A DNA stretch of 62,394 nucleotides from Ectothiorhodospiraceae bacterium (lineage in GTDB: Bacteria; Pseudomonadota; Gammaproteobacteria; Nitrococcales; Aquisalimonadaceae): the NCBI GenBank assembly GCA_020831885.1, contig JAFIFU010000014.1:1-62394 (forward strand), in the 5' to 3' direction. Under the pieces are notes generated by a model. It was not told where the DNA came from. It saw only the letters and a list, made by a program, of their open reading frames with translations, and ran no database searches. Position 1 is the first letter of the stretch, and every line of letters starts with the position of its first letter. Shown in pieces: positions 50,732 through 58,716 of this stretch. The position numbers were made by a program, and so were the translations under genes.

Positions 50732-50968
50732 TCAATACGAGTCGATCAGTTTCCGGATCCGGCGTCGCAGCCGTTCGGGAGCGGATGAGGTGGCGGCATG
50801 GGCCGTCTTTTCCCGCAGCCGCCGTTCGAATTCCGCTCGGGTGAAGCAGTCCCGACAGCGTTCCAGATGCCGTTCAATGGCGGCCGCCTCGTTCTGGCCG
50901 ATCTCCCCGTCCAGGAAGGTCAGGAGCTGTTCGATCACTTCCTCGCAGGTCAGCTCATGATCCGTCAC
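50732..50968 (-). CDS. Zinc-finger anti-sigma factor
   Basis: 78-residue protein with the ZAS motif HLERCRDC (H34, C38, C41) plus an upstream C8, and the N-terminal helix EEVIEQLLTFLDGEIGQNEAAAIE typical of cytosolic anti-sigma factors. It should hold the adjacent ECF sigma factor inactive until a stress (often oxidative or metal) disturbs the zinc site. No transmembrane segment. Overlaps the sigma gene by 14 bp. Confidence 0.88.
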   Translation of the reverse strand: MTDHELTCEEVIEQLLTFLDGEIGQNEAAAIERHLERCRDCFTRAEFERRLREKTAHAATSSAPERLRRRIRKLIDSY

Positions 50969-51629
50969 GGGGACTCCTCCTCCTGGTATCCCGGGTCGGT
51001 TGGGCCGGCGTAAGCCCGGCCTCCCGGGCCTGTCGCCAGAGCGTTCGCTGCAGCATGGATCGCCCGCGGCTCAGGCGGGATCGGATGGTGCCCAGCGGTG
51101 CCTCAAGCAAGTCCGCCACTTCCTGATACGTATAGCCCTGGATTTCCACCAGAACCACCACGATGCGGTAAGCATCCGGCAGCGCATCCAGCGCCTGTTG
51201 TATGTCCTCCTGCAGGAGCGCGTTCAGGAAGCGCTCCTCGGGGTTCGACCACCACAACAAAAACGGTTGATGGAGTTTCTCGAACAGGGAGAAGTCCGGA
51301 CTCTCCGGTCCCTCTGCGACGGAGTGCTCGAGGGCCTGCTGCCCCTGTTGCCGGGTTTGGCGGCGGCGCCACTCACTGATGAACGTGGCGTTCAGAATGC
51401 GGAACAGCCAGCCGGGCAGGCTATCGGGATCCCGCAGGGTATCCAGCCGGGACCAGGCTTTGCCGATGGTTTCGGCCACCAGGTCTTCGGCGTCGTCCGG
51501 GTCGCGGCACAGCCGCAGCGCCGTGCCGTAAAGGCGGTCCATGAGACGTTCCACCTCGGCCTCGAACCTGCGCTTGCGGGCCTGTTTAGCCCGGATACCG
51601 GACGGATGTCGCTTCTGCTCCTTTGACAC
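50955..51629 (-). CDS. ECF-type RNA polymerase sigma factor
   Basis: 224 residues with sigma region 2 (VERLMDRLYGTALRLCRDPDDAEDLVAETIGKAWSRLDTLRDPDSLPGWLFRIL) and region 4 (QALDALPDAYRIVVVLVEIQGYTYQEVADLLEAPLGTIRSRLSRGR). A basic N-terminal tail of about 25 residues precedes region 2. GTG start without a clear ribosome site, so the N-terminus is uncertain. Likely controls its own operon and the divergent cupin gene, which has an ECF-like promoter. Confidence 0.9.
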   Translation of the reverse strand: MSKEQKRHPSGIRAKQARKRRFEAEVERLMDRLYGTALRLCRDPDDAEDLVAETIGKAWSRLDTLRDPDSLPGWLFRILNATFISEWRRRQTRQQGQQALEHSVAEGPESPDFSLFEKLHQPFLLWWSNPEERFLNALLQEDIQQALDALPDAYRIVVVLVEIQGYTYQEVADLLEAPLGTIRSRLSRGRSMLQRTLWRQAREAGLTPAQPTRDTRRRSPRDGS

Positions 51630-51766
51630 GGCGGCGGGCGCTCGGGGTATCGCTGCATCTGTTCAAACCATGGTTCATGTTGGGCGGTTGCGCCACCCGT
51701 GCAGTATTGCGCACCCCTGGGGAGGCGCTCCGCACAGCACCGTGGGAATCGATCCGCGCTTCCCTG

Positions 51767-51792
51767 GGAACAATTTCCCCTGCTGTCGCGTC
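51767..51792 (+). promoter_or_regulatory. ECF-type promoter upstream of the cupin gene
   Basis: GGAAC (51767-51771), 17-nt spacer, CGTC (51789-51792): the classic -35/-10 pair of ECF sigma factors, about 50 bp before the first possible cupin start and divergent from the ECF sigma gene. Confidence 0.5.
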
Positions 51793-51918
51793 CTCGTGCA
51801 ACCCGCTGCATCCCGTGGCGGGTCAATAACGGAGGAGAGAAACATGGCGATGACACGGGCAGCCCACGATGTGGATCGCCGGGCGGCGGAGAATGAAATG
51901 AACCGGGGAGGATCGGTT

Positions 51919-52395
51919 ATGAAAACGATTGGTCTGGGTCTGGGTGCCGCCGCCCTGGCGGCGGTCATGTCCCTGGGCACGGCCAGCGGGGAGCCGTATC
52001 GCGGCCACGGACACCTGCTGATGACGGCCGATGAGCTGCAGTGGGGCGATATCGCCTCCATGGAGGCACCGGCACGGATCGCCATCATCGAGGGGGATCT
52101 GAGCCGGGAGGAACCGTTCACCTTCCGTCTTGATCTCCCCGCCGGGTACCGGATCAAGCCCCATGTTCACCCCGCCTATGAGCGGGTGACCGTGATATCC
52201 GGCGAGCTGCATTTCGCCCACGGCGAGGTCTTCGACCAGGGGGCGACAACAGCTCTCCCGGCCGGTGGCGTGGCGATCATGGCTCCGGGTGAACCCATGT
52301 TCGGGTACACCGAGGTGGATACGGTGATCCAGCTCCACGGCACCGGTCCCTGGGGTATCGAGTACATCAACCCGGACGATGATCCACGCAACTGA
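51919..52395 (+). CDS. Secreted cupin-domain protein
   Basis: 158 residues: signal peptide (MKTIGLGLGAAALAAVMSL, cleavage near ASG-EP) and one cupin barrel with PHVHPAYERVTVISGELHFAHGE (motif 1) and the later QLHGTGPWG. Metal ligands H, H, E, H are plausible. Two good starts exist: this ATG (GGGGAGG upstream) gives a clean signal peptide; another ATG 75 bp upstream with GGAGGAGAG would add 25 hydrophilic residues and hide it. Periplasmic sensor or enzyme role unknown; the ECF-like promoter suggests it belongs to the sigma regulon. Confidence 0.8.
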   Translation: MKTIGLGLGAAALAAVMSLGTASGEPYRGHGHLLMTADELQWGDIASMEAPARIAIIEGDLSREEPFTFRLDLPAGYRIKPHVHPAYERVTVISGELHFAHGEVFDQGATTALPAGGVAIMAPGEPMFGYTEVDTVIQLHGTGPWGIEYINPDDDPRN

Positions 52396-52479
52396 CGCGG
52401 CCTGTCGCTCCGGACGGATCCGGGGCGACAGGATCTTTCCTGGCCGCCATCGGCTGATCCGGTTGCGGAGGGTGAGATC

Positions 52480-53127
52480 ATGATCCTGCCGGAGGAACGG
52501 ATGAATGCCTCATGGTGGCCCGGATTTACCCTGGCCGGAAAGTCCGCCCGCCGCCGCTGGTGCATGGGTCAGGGTGGCTGGTGTGTGCTGCTGATGCTGC
52601 TCCTGCTGGCCGCCCTGGCCCTGCAGCCGGCATGGTTTGCGGCGGCAACCGGCAGCCTCTGGCTGCTGCTGGGTCTGGGCCTGCTCTATGCTGTTCTGCT
52701 GGCCATACCCTTTGTGCCGTCCATTGAGATCGGGCTGCTGTTGATGCTGGCCTTCGGCAGGCCGGGCATAGCGGTGGCCTATCTCGCCACGCTGGTGGGG
52801 CTGAATCTTGCCTATCTGGTCGGGCGGTACATACGCGCCCGGGGGGCCATTCTCCGGTTACCACATCTTCCGCCCCGTCTGGTCGCCATGCTGAACAGCG
52901 CCTCGGAGCGGCGGTTGTTGCCGGTGATCATCCTCGGGGGGTTGCTCAACATGCCGGGCAACACGGTTCTGGGCGGAGGGGGCGGGATTTCACTGGTCTA
53001 CGGTGCCTGGCGTCTGCTTTCCTGGCCCCTGTTCCTGGCGGTGGTTGCGGTTGTGACTGCCGTGGTGCCGGCGCTGGTGCTATTGGGGGTGATTGGCGTG
53101 GAGCGTGTCGTGGGCACCGGCGCGTGA
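52480..53127 (+). CDS. VTT/DedA-like membrane protein
   Basis: 215 residues, five or six hydrophobic helices. PFVPSIEIGLLLMLAFGRPG and LLNMPGNTVLGGGGGISLVYG resemble the re-entrant F/Y-x-P and G-rich loops of DedA/TVP38 (VTT) proteins, which act as lipid scramblases or transporters; assignment is tentative. GGAGGGTGAG precedes the ATG. 84 bp after the cupin gene, possibly one transcript. Confidence 0.65.
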   Translation: MILPEERMNASWWPGFTLAGKSARRRWCMGQGGWCVLLMLLLLAALALQPAWFAAATGSLWLLLGLGLLYAVLLAIPFVPSIEIGLLLMLAFGRPGIAVAYLATLVGLNLAYLVGRYIRARGAILRLPHLPPRLVAMLNSASERRLLPVIILGGLLNMPGNTVLGGGGGISLVYGAWRLLSWPLFLAVVAVVTAVVPALVLLGVIGVERVVGTGA

Positions 53128-53227
53128 CGCCTGGTTACCCCGACCGCTGTGTTACCGTGCATGGACCGTGGTCCGGCGAAGTGTTTGCCGAATGAGCGGG
53201 ATACAGCGGAAATGCGGAGGCATGCGG

Positions 53228-53404
53228 ATGGGAATCGAAGTGAGCGGCATATTCGGAGTCATCTGGCTCGTCATAGTTATCTGGGCGATCATCCGCACCG
53301 CGCAGAGTTCGGCGTCGCCGTTGGCCAAGGCCATCTGGATCGTGGTACTGCTGCTGTTACCCCTGTTTGGTCTGATCGCCTGGCTGCTTTTCGGGCCCAA
53401 ATGA
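53228..53404 (+). CDS. Small PLD-nuclease-N-terminal-type membrane protein
   Basis: 58 residues: two hydrophobic helices (IFGVIWLVIVIWAII and KAIWIVVLLLLPLFGLIAWLLFGP) joined by a short polar loop, the PLDc_N pattern found at the N-terminus of cardiolipin synthases but here alone. Small stand-alone members are common and uncharacterised. ATG chosen because GGAGG lies 7 nt upstream; another in-frame ATG 6 bp earlier is too close to that site. Confidence 0.75.
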   Translation: MGIEVSGIFGVIWLVIVIWAIIRTAQSSASPLAKAIWIVVLLLLPLFGLIAWLLFGPK

Positions 53405-53410
53405 CTCTAG

Positions 53411-53590
53411 GAAAGCACTGATCTAGTCCCATGGCGCTCAGCGTGCGCTATGGGCCCGCCCTGCGGGGCTTAACAAGGTGCCCGGGGGCGGTGTTGCGGC
53501 TCTTGCCAAGGGCGCGCCATTGCCTGCGAGCCGCGCCTTGCCCCCGAACACGCTGCTAAGCCAGAGCGCCATGGGACTAGATCAGTGCTT
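53411..53590. repeat. Complete dispersed inverted-repeat element (~180 bp)
   Basis: Perfect 26-bp inverted arms at 53413-53438 and 53565-53590 (core GATCTAGTCCCATGGCGCT), with imperfect pairing continuing inward (for example CTTA..CA..GTG..CGGGGGC on both sides), so the whole unit could fold into a long hairpin. No open reading frame inside. It lies between convergent genes and includes the stop codon of the CDF gene on the minus strand. Related tips occur at 3371, 15317, 16410, 55377 and 62311. Confidence 0.85.
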
Positions 53591-54511
53591 CTCCAAGGCG
53601 CCGTTGGTGGGTGCCGCCCAGCGCTCCTCGGCAGTGAACAGGACGTCGGTCACCACCCGCGGGTGCACCTGCCGTACGGCGCTGTCCAGCCGTGCGCGGA
53701 TGGTGTCCAGCGTCGTCAGTGTCTGCACTGGAAAATCGGCGGGTAGAACCAGGTGTACGGTGACGAACAGGGTGCGACCCGGGCGCACCATGCGGACGTA
53801 AACCCTTTTCAGCGGCAGCGATGCCAGACTTCGGTCAATGGCCTCCCTGACCGGTTGCGTGACCTGTGCCGGTGGGGCGCGGTCCAGTAATTCCATGACC
53901 GCCCGCCAGGCCAGGCGCACCGGCATCCCCAGGCAGATCACCACCACCAGGGTGACCAGCAACGGGTCCACGTAGGGCGTGATCGCGTCCCAGCCCACCA
54001 GTCGTGCCAGTGGAATCAGGCAGAAGGCCAGCAGCACGGAACCGGAAACCAGACTGTTGATCAGCCAGTTCTCCACGTCAGCCTGGATCAGCGGAGTGGG
54101 GTGTTCCCGGTAGGCGCGCCGGAGTCTCAGGGCGGTGGCGGTGCAGGCGATGGTTGCGAAGAAGGCATAGGCAATCGCGAGTCCCGCAAGGATCTCCCGT
54201 CCTCCCGTTGCGAGGGCGATCACGGAGTCCACCAGGGCCACGGCGGAGACACCCAGGATCAGCAGTCCCTTGCCGGCGTTGATCAGAGATTCGAAATAGG
54301 CGTAGCCGAAGGGGAACTCTTCTGTGTCCGGCCGCATGGACAGGCGTGCCACGCGGACCGTGGCCAGTGCGACGATGAAATAGGTAAGGTTGAATAACCC
54401 GTCCAGCAGGATGGCCCGGGATTCGGTCAGCAGGGCGAAACTGATCCCCGCCGAGCCGACGATCAGGGACATGATTGCGGAGAGCAGCAGCGCTCGGCGT
54501 TCGACTTTCAT
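53582..54511 (-). CDS. Cation diffusion facilitator (CDF) transporter
   Basis: Divalent-metal/proton antiporter family, 309 residues. Six helices; LLTESRAILLDGLFNLTYF in helix 2 and PTPLIQADVENWLINSLVS in helix 5 occupy the metal-site positions (Asp in LLDG and ADVEN), and PFGYAYFESLINAGKG follows helix 2. A C-terminal cytosolic domain (about 215-309) completes the fold. ATG set by family N-terminus; no strong ribosome site. The last codons and stop come from the arm of the adjacent inverted repeat, so the tail ...NGALEKH may be repeat-derived. Confidence 0.85.
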   Translation of the reverse strand: MKVERRALLLSAIMSLIVGSAGISFALLTESRAILLDGLFNLTYFIVALATVRVARLSMRPDTEEFPFGYAYFESLINAGKGLLILGVSAVALVDSVIALATGGREILAGLAIAYAFFATIACTATALRLRRAYREHPTPLIQADVENWLINSLVSGSVLLAFCLIPLARLVGWDAITPYVDPLLVTLVVVICLGMPVRLAWRAVMELLDRAPPAQVTQPVREAIDRSLASLPLKRVYVRMVRPGRTLFVTVHLVLPADFPVQTLTTLDTIRARLDSAVRQVHPRVVTDVLFTAEERWAAPTNGALEKH

Positions 54512-54698
54512 GGAGAATGCCCGGCGACTGTGGCGATCGAAGGCAACGGGTAAAAACCTTACCGCGGGTGATACCAAGTGACCACAGCATCGTATAGCCG
54601 CTGCGGCCTCCAATGGCGGGAATGCTTCAACCCTTCCCGATGTGTCACAGTTTCCTAGTGTGCCACAGTGCTCGTCACATGCGGGCAGGAGCGAGTTG

Positions 54699-55379
54699 AT
54701 GCCCACCGATAAAGACCGGCAGCCGGTGAATCTGGATCTATTCGTCGGGCGGGATCCGCTGGAGCCGGAACGGCAGGTGCTGGGACCCGGGGCGGTGTTG
54801 CTCCGGGAATACGCTGCTGAACGGGATGGGACGCTGCTGGCTGCGCTGGATCAGGTTCTGCAGGCGGTGCCGCTGCGGCGGATGTCGACCCCCGGGGGAC
54901 GGCCCATGTCGGTGGCCACGGCCAGTTGCGGAACGCTGGGCTGGGTCACGGATCGCCGGGGTTACCGCTATCAGGGGAGCGACCCGGCGAGTGGGCGTCC
55001 GTGGCCCCCCATGCCCGAGGCCTTCGCGCAGTTGGCAGCGGACGCGGCGGCCGAAGCCGGCTACCCGTCTTTCCGCCCTGATTCCTGTCTGATCAACCGG
55101 TACGCACCCGGAGCCCGGATGGGTTTGCATCAGGACCGGGACGAGCGGGATATGAGCCACCCCATTGTGTCGGTTTCGCTGGGGGTGCCGGCCGTGTTTC
55201 TGTTCGGGGGGCTGCGCCGCAACGAGCGGCCGCAACGCGTCCGCCTGCTCCATGGGGATGTGGTGATCTGGGGTGGGGCGTCCCGGTTGCGGTTTCACGG
55301 CGTCGCGCCGTTGAAGGCCGCGTGCCATCCCCGCCTCGGCCGGTATCGGATCAATCTCACCCTGCGGCGGGCCGGCTAG
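54699..55379 (+). CDS. alkB: Alpha-ketoglutarate-dependent DNA repair dioxygenase AlkB
   Basis: Removes alkyl lesions such as 1-methyladenine by oxidative demethylation. 226 residues with the Fe(II) ligands in LHQDRDERD and RLRFHGV and the 2-oxoglutarate-binding Arg set in YRINLTLR, all intact; PPMPEAFAQLA and CLINRYAPGARMG are family segments. ATG with AGGAGC upstream. Monocistronic, divergent from the CDF gene. The stop codon lies inside an 18-bp palindrome. Confidence 0.92.
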   Translation: MPTDKDRQPVNLDLFVGRDPLEPERQVLGPGAVLLREYAAERDGTLLAALDQVLQAVPLRRMSTPGGRPMSVATASCGTLGWVTDRRGYRYQGSDPASGRPWPPMPEAFAQLAADAAAEAGYPSFRPDSCLINRYAPGARMGLHQDRDERDMSHPIVSVSLGVPAVFLFGGLRRNERPQRVRLLHGDVVIWGGASRLRFHGVAPLKAACHPRLGRYRINLTLRRAG

Positions 55380-55394
55380 GGAAGCGCTTCCCTA
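55377..55394. repeat. 18-bp perfect palindrome at the alkB stop codon
   Basis: TAGGGAAGCGCTTCCCTA, including the alkB stop TAG. Its half (TAGGGAAGCGCT) resembles the outer tip of the dispersed repeat (TAGGGAAACGCT at 3368), so it may be two repeat ends joined with the centre deleted. Confidence 0.5.
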
Positions 55395-55456
55395 ACGTCC
55401 CGAAAAGAACTACACAGTGTTCAGAATCAAGACAACGTTTTTCCTTGGAGGAGATC

Positions 55457-57061
55457 ATGGCCAGTCATCCGGAATCAGCCGCAAGCCGCAAACTCATGAA
55501 CGGGGACGCCTATCGTGACTCTCTGCGTCGCTACAAGCCCCGCGTTTACGTGGATGGGCGTCAGGTGGAATCCGTCGCCGACGCAACGGAGTTCCGTCCC
55601 GGAATCAATGCTCTGGCGGTGACTTACGATTTCGCCCTTGATGGGGAGAAGGCACCGCTGATGACCGCCCATCAGGCGCTTACCGGCCGGACTGTCAACC
55701 GGATGCTTCATATCAACGAAGCCGGCGGCGATCTGTTGAACAAGCTGGAAGCGGTGCGGTTGTTATGTCAGGAAACGGGCTGCGCGCAACGGTATCTCGC
55801 CCATGATGCCCTCAACGCCATCCATCAGGTCTGTGCCGCCATCGACGACGCACGGGGTTCCACCGAGCACCGTGGGCGTTTTCTCGAGTATCTGAATCAT
55901 GTCCAGGAACAGGATCTCGCGCTGGGCATTGCCATGACCGATGCCAAGGGCGACCGGTCCCGACGGCCCCACCGGCAGGCCAATGCGGATACCTATGTCC
56001 ACGTGGTCAAACGCGATGGACGGGGGATTGTCATATCCGGCACCAAGGCCATCGTCACCGGCGGCCCCTACATGCACGAATTCCTGGTCATGCCGTGCCG
56101 GAACATGGCAAAGGAAGATGCGGATTTCGCGGTCTGCTGCGCCGTTCCGGTGGACGCGGAGGGCATCACCATTGTCGCCCGACCCGCCGGGCGCCCCGGG
56201 GAGAAGACCGAGCATGGAGAGCCGCTGTTCTCACGGCGCTACGGGCAGTCCACGGCGGTTGTCCTGTTCGACCAGGTGTTCGTTCCCTGGGAGCGGGTGT
56301 TCTATGCCGGCGAATGGGAACACTCGGGACAGCTTACCTACAACTACGCGACCCATCACCGGCATAGCTGCATCGGGGCCCGTGCCGGCTTTGGCGATCT
56401 GCTGATCGGTGCGGGTGCGCTGATGTGTGAGGCCAACGGCTTCGATCCCGGGGCCAAGTCCAACCTGCGCGAGCCGATGGTGGAACTGATCAAGATCACG
56501 GAAGGCTTCTTCGCCTGCGGCGTCGCGGCCAGCGTGTACGGCACGCAGGACGCACACAGCGGGGGCTTCATGCCGGATCCGGTCTTCTCCAACATCGGCA
56601 AGCTGCTGCTGGCCACGCAAATCTATGACATGCACCGGCTGGCCCATGAGGTGTCCGGCGGGCTGATCGTCGCCCTGCCCGGACCGGACGAGGATCACAA
56701 CCCGGCAACGGCGGCCAGCCTGTCCGAGGTGCTGCGGGCTCATCCCGACATCCCCTACGAAAAACGTATTGAAGTGGCCCGCTTCATGGAAGACCTGACC
56801 GCTTCCTATCAGGGTGGATGGTACTCCGTGATCAGTCTCCACGGCGGGGGGTCGCCGGCCGCGATGAAACAGGAGATCTGGCGGAACTACCCGCTGGGCA
56901 ACAAGGTGGACCTGGTGGAACGGCTGCTGGATCGAGGGGTGGCCGGTGACGAGGATCGCCCCATCACCCGCAACCGTCAGCCCGGCCGGTGCTGTGCTTC
57001 GGGCTGCACAGCCCCCGGGGAGCCCTTCATGGTGCCGCTTCCGCAAGCGAAGAAGTCATGA
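55457..57061 (+). CDS. 4-hydroxyphenylacetate 3-hydroxylase / 4-hydroxybutyryl-CoA dehydratase family protein
   Basis: 534-residue flavoprotein of the HpaB/AbfD superfamily. Along its length it follows 4-hydroxybutyryl-CoA dehydratase (AbfD): SLRRYKPRVYVDG, AMTDAKGDRSRRP, FDQVFVPWERVF, HGGGSPAAMK. Of the four AbfD [4Fe-4S] ligands, C109 and H301 are kept but the others are Y113 and A308, so that cluster cannot form as in AbfD. A flavin-dependent oxygenase role with the convergent flavin reductase is more likely. TTGGAGGAG precedes the ATG. Confidence 0.82.
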   Translation: MASHPESAASRKLMNGDAYRDSLRRYKPRVYVDGRQVESVADATEFRPGINALAVTYDFALDGEKAPLMTAHQALTGRTVNRMLHINEAGGDLLNKLEAVRLLCQETGCAQRYLAHDALNAIHQVCAAIDDARGSTEHRGRFLEYLNHVQEQDLALGIAMTDAKGDRSRRPHRQANADTYVHVVKRDGRGIVISGTKAIVTGGPYMHEFLVMPCRNMAKEDADFAVCCAVPVDAEGITIVARPAGRPGEKTEHGEPLFSRRYGQSTAVVLFDQVFVPWERVFYAGEWEHSGQLTYNYATHHRHSCIGARAGFGDLLIGAGALMCEANGFDPGAKSNLREPMVELIKITEGFFACGVAASVYGTQDAHSGGFMPDPVFSNIGKLLLATQIYDMHRLAHEVSGGLIVALPGPDEDHNPATAASLSEVLRAHPDIPYEKRIEVARFMEDLTASYQGGWYSVISLHGGGSPAAMKQEIWRNYPLGNKVDLVERLLDRGVAGDEDRPITRNRQPGRCCASGCTAPGEPFMVPLPQAKKS

Positions 57062-57104
57062 CCGTGTGTTCCGGTGATGCCAGCCTCCCGCGCCAGGGGC
57101 AGCG

Positions 57105-57725
57105 CTATGTCGGCCGGTACATCTCAAACCGCTGGGCGGCGTCGATGCCGAAATAGCCCGCCGGCCCGCCGGCACGGACCACGGGCTCTGCGGCGGCGGT
57201 GTCATAGATGCCGTTCCTGAGCAGATCCTTGCGGATGTGTACACCCACGACCTCCCCGAAGACCATCCAGGTGTCGGTCTCCTTCCCCCGCGTATCTGTC
57301 AGGCGGAAGTGCTGGGTCAGGCGGCACTCGAAGGAGACAGGACTTTCCGCGACCCGTGGGGCGCCGATGAGCCGCGACGCCAGCGGGGTCACCCCAGCGA
57401 GCTGGAATTCATCCACCTCCGGATCAACCGTGGCGCAACTGGCGTTCATGGCCTCCGCCAGTGGGCGGGTGACCAGATTCCAGCCGAATTCGCCGGTTTC
57501 CACGCTGTTTCTCACAGTGTCCTTGTAGCCGATGCTGGAGAAACCGATGATCGGCGGGTGGTAATTGAAGGCATTGAAAAAACTGTACGGGGCCAGGTTG
57601 AGGTTCCCGCTGCCGTCGTGGGACGAGATCCAACCGATGGGGCGGGGCGCCACCAGTGCATTGAACGGATCATGGGGCAGGCCGTGTCCTCTGGCCGGTT
57701 CGTAGAAATAGATGTCATCGCTCAT
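57105..57725 (-). CDS. Flavin reductase family protein
   Basis: 206-residue FMN-binding split-barrel protein. LVAPRPIGWISSHDGSGNLNLAPYSFFNAF is the typical flavin-site start, and EFGWNLVTRPLAEAMNASCA follows. Family members supply reduced flavin to two-component monooxygenases (HpaC type) or bind FMN. GAGGGACAG lies before the ATG; longer readings lack domain support. Convergent with the HpaB-like gene and 34 bp from the LysR regulator on the same strand. Confidence 0.87.
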   Translation of the reverse strand: MSDDIYFYEPARGHGLPHDPFNALVAPRPIGWISSHDGSGNLNLAPYSFFNAFNYHPPIIGFSSIGYKDTVRNSVETGEFGWNLVTRPLAEAMNASCATVDPEVDEFQLAGVTPLASRLIGAPRVAESPVSFECRLTQHFRLTDTRGKETDTWMVFGEVVGVHIRKDLLRNGIYDTAAAEPVVRAGGPAGYFGIDAAQRFEMYRPT

Positions 57726-57759
57726 TGTCTGTCCCTCGGTATGATGTTGGCAGGGCCGT

Positions 57760-58716
57760 TCATGGGGCCTCCAGTGCGTCCAGTAGCCGGTGCGTCTCGT
57801 TGCTGAGCCATTGCGGTTCGATGCAATCCTCCAGATGCTGGTGGGCGAAGCGCAGAAAACTCCATGCGGCATGGGGCAGGCGCCGGTTACGCCAGATGAT
57901 GAACTGCCAGTGACTGGTGATGGGCAACCCCTCCACCGGTAGCTTGACCAGTCCGGGATGGCCGGGGGGGAGCACATGCTCCGAGAGCACCGCCAGCCCC
58001 ATGCCGGAAGCCACCCCCACGCGGATGGCTTCGTTGCTGGCCATCTGCATGGTGGGCCCCAGGATCAGGCCCCGCTCCTGCAGCCAGCTCTCGAACAGCA
58101 TGCGGGTGGCGGAACCGGACTCCCGAAGCAGGAAGCGTTCGCCGAGCAGTGTGGCCATGTCCACGCTGGACGCGGTGCTTGCCGGGTGGCCCGCCGGCGC
58201 CACCAGCACCAGCGGATTGCGCATGAAACGGGCGGCCAGGGCATGCTCCAGCGATGGCGGATGACTGAAGACATAGACGTCGTCGTCCTGACGTTCGAAG
58301 CGGGCCAGCATCTGCCGCCGGTTGCCGATGTTGACCTCGATTTTTACCTGTGGGTGCCAGCGGCTGAACGGTCCCAGAACCCGGGGGAGCACGTACTGTG
58401 CGGTATTCACCAGGCCGATGCTGAAGCGCCCGCTTTGTCCACCGCGCAGGGCTGTCAGGTAGTCCCGGTAATCGTTGAAACGCCCCAGGACATCCTGGCT
58501 GACCCGGTAAAGTTCGTTGCCCGCTTCGGTGGTCCGGATGCGCCCGTGTCGCGTATCCAGCAAGGGTTCACCCACGATGTCCTGCAGACGGCGGAGTTGT
58601 TGGGACACCGTGGGTTGGGTCAGGTGCAGTTGCCTGGCCGCCTGACTCACCGTTCCGGTCTGGACGACGGCGGCATAGACCTGGAGCAGGCGAAACGTGA
58701 TCTGTCGAAGCTGCAT
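57760..58716 (-). CDS. LysR-family regulator (CbbR/CysB-like)
   Basis: 318 residues: N-terminal winged helix (TFRLLQVYAAVVQTGTVSQAARQLHLTQPTVSQQLRRLQDIVGEPLLD) and a co-inducer domain. The sequence style (RLLQVYAAVVQTGTVSQAA, LTALRGGQSGRFSIGLVNTA) is close to the CbbR/CmpR branch that governs carbon fixation and bicarbonate uptake. Divergent from sbtA with a 214-bp gap, so it likely controls that gene. Weak ribosome site at the ATG. Its minus-strand order with the flavin reductase may also make them one transcript. Confidence 0.88.
   Translation of the reverse strand: MQLRQITFRLLQVYAAVVQTGTVSQAARQLHLTQPTVSQQLRRLQDIVGEPLLDTRHGRIRTTEAGNELYRVSQDVLGRFNDYRDYLTALRGGQSGRFSIGLVNTAQYVLPRVLGPFSRWHPQVKIEVNIGNRRQMLARFERQDDDVYVFSHPPSLEHALAARFMRNPLVLVAPAGHPASTASSVDMATLLGERFLLRESGSATRMLFESWLQERGLILGPTMQMASNEAIRVGVASGMGLAVLSEHVLPPGHPGLVKLPVEGLPITSHWQFIIWRNRRLPHAAWSFLRFAHQHLEDCIEPQWLSNETHRLLDALEAP

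Noticed and set aside
55457-57061. Calling the protein a true 4-hydroxybutyryl-CoA dehydratase
   Set aside because: Two of the four Fe-S ligands are replaced (Y113, A308), so the characterised chemistry is not supported.
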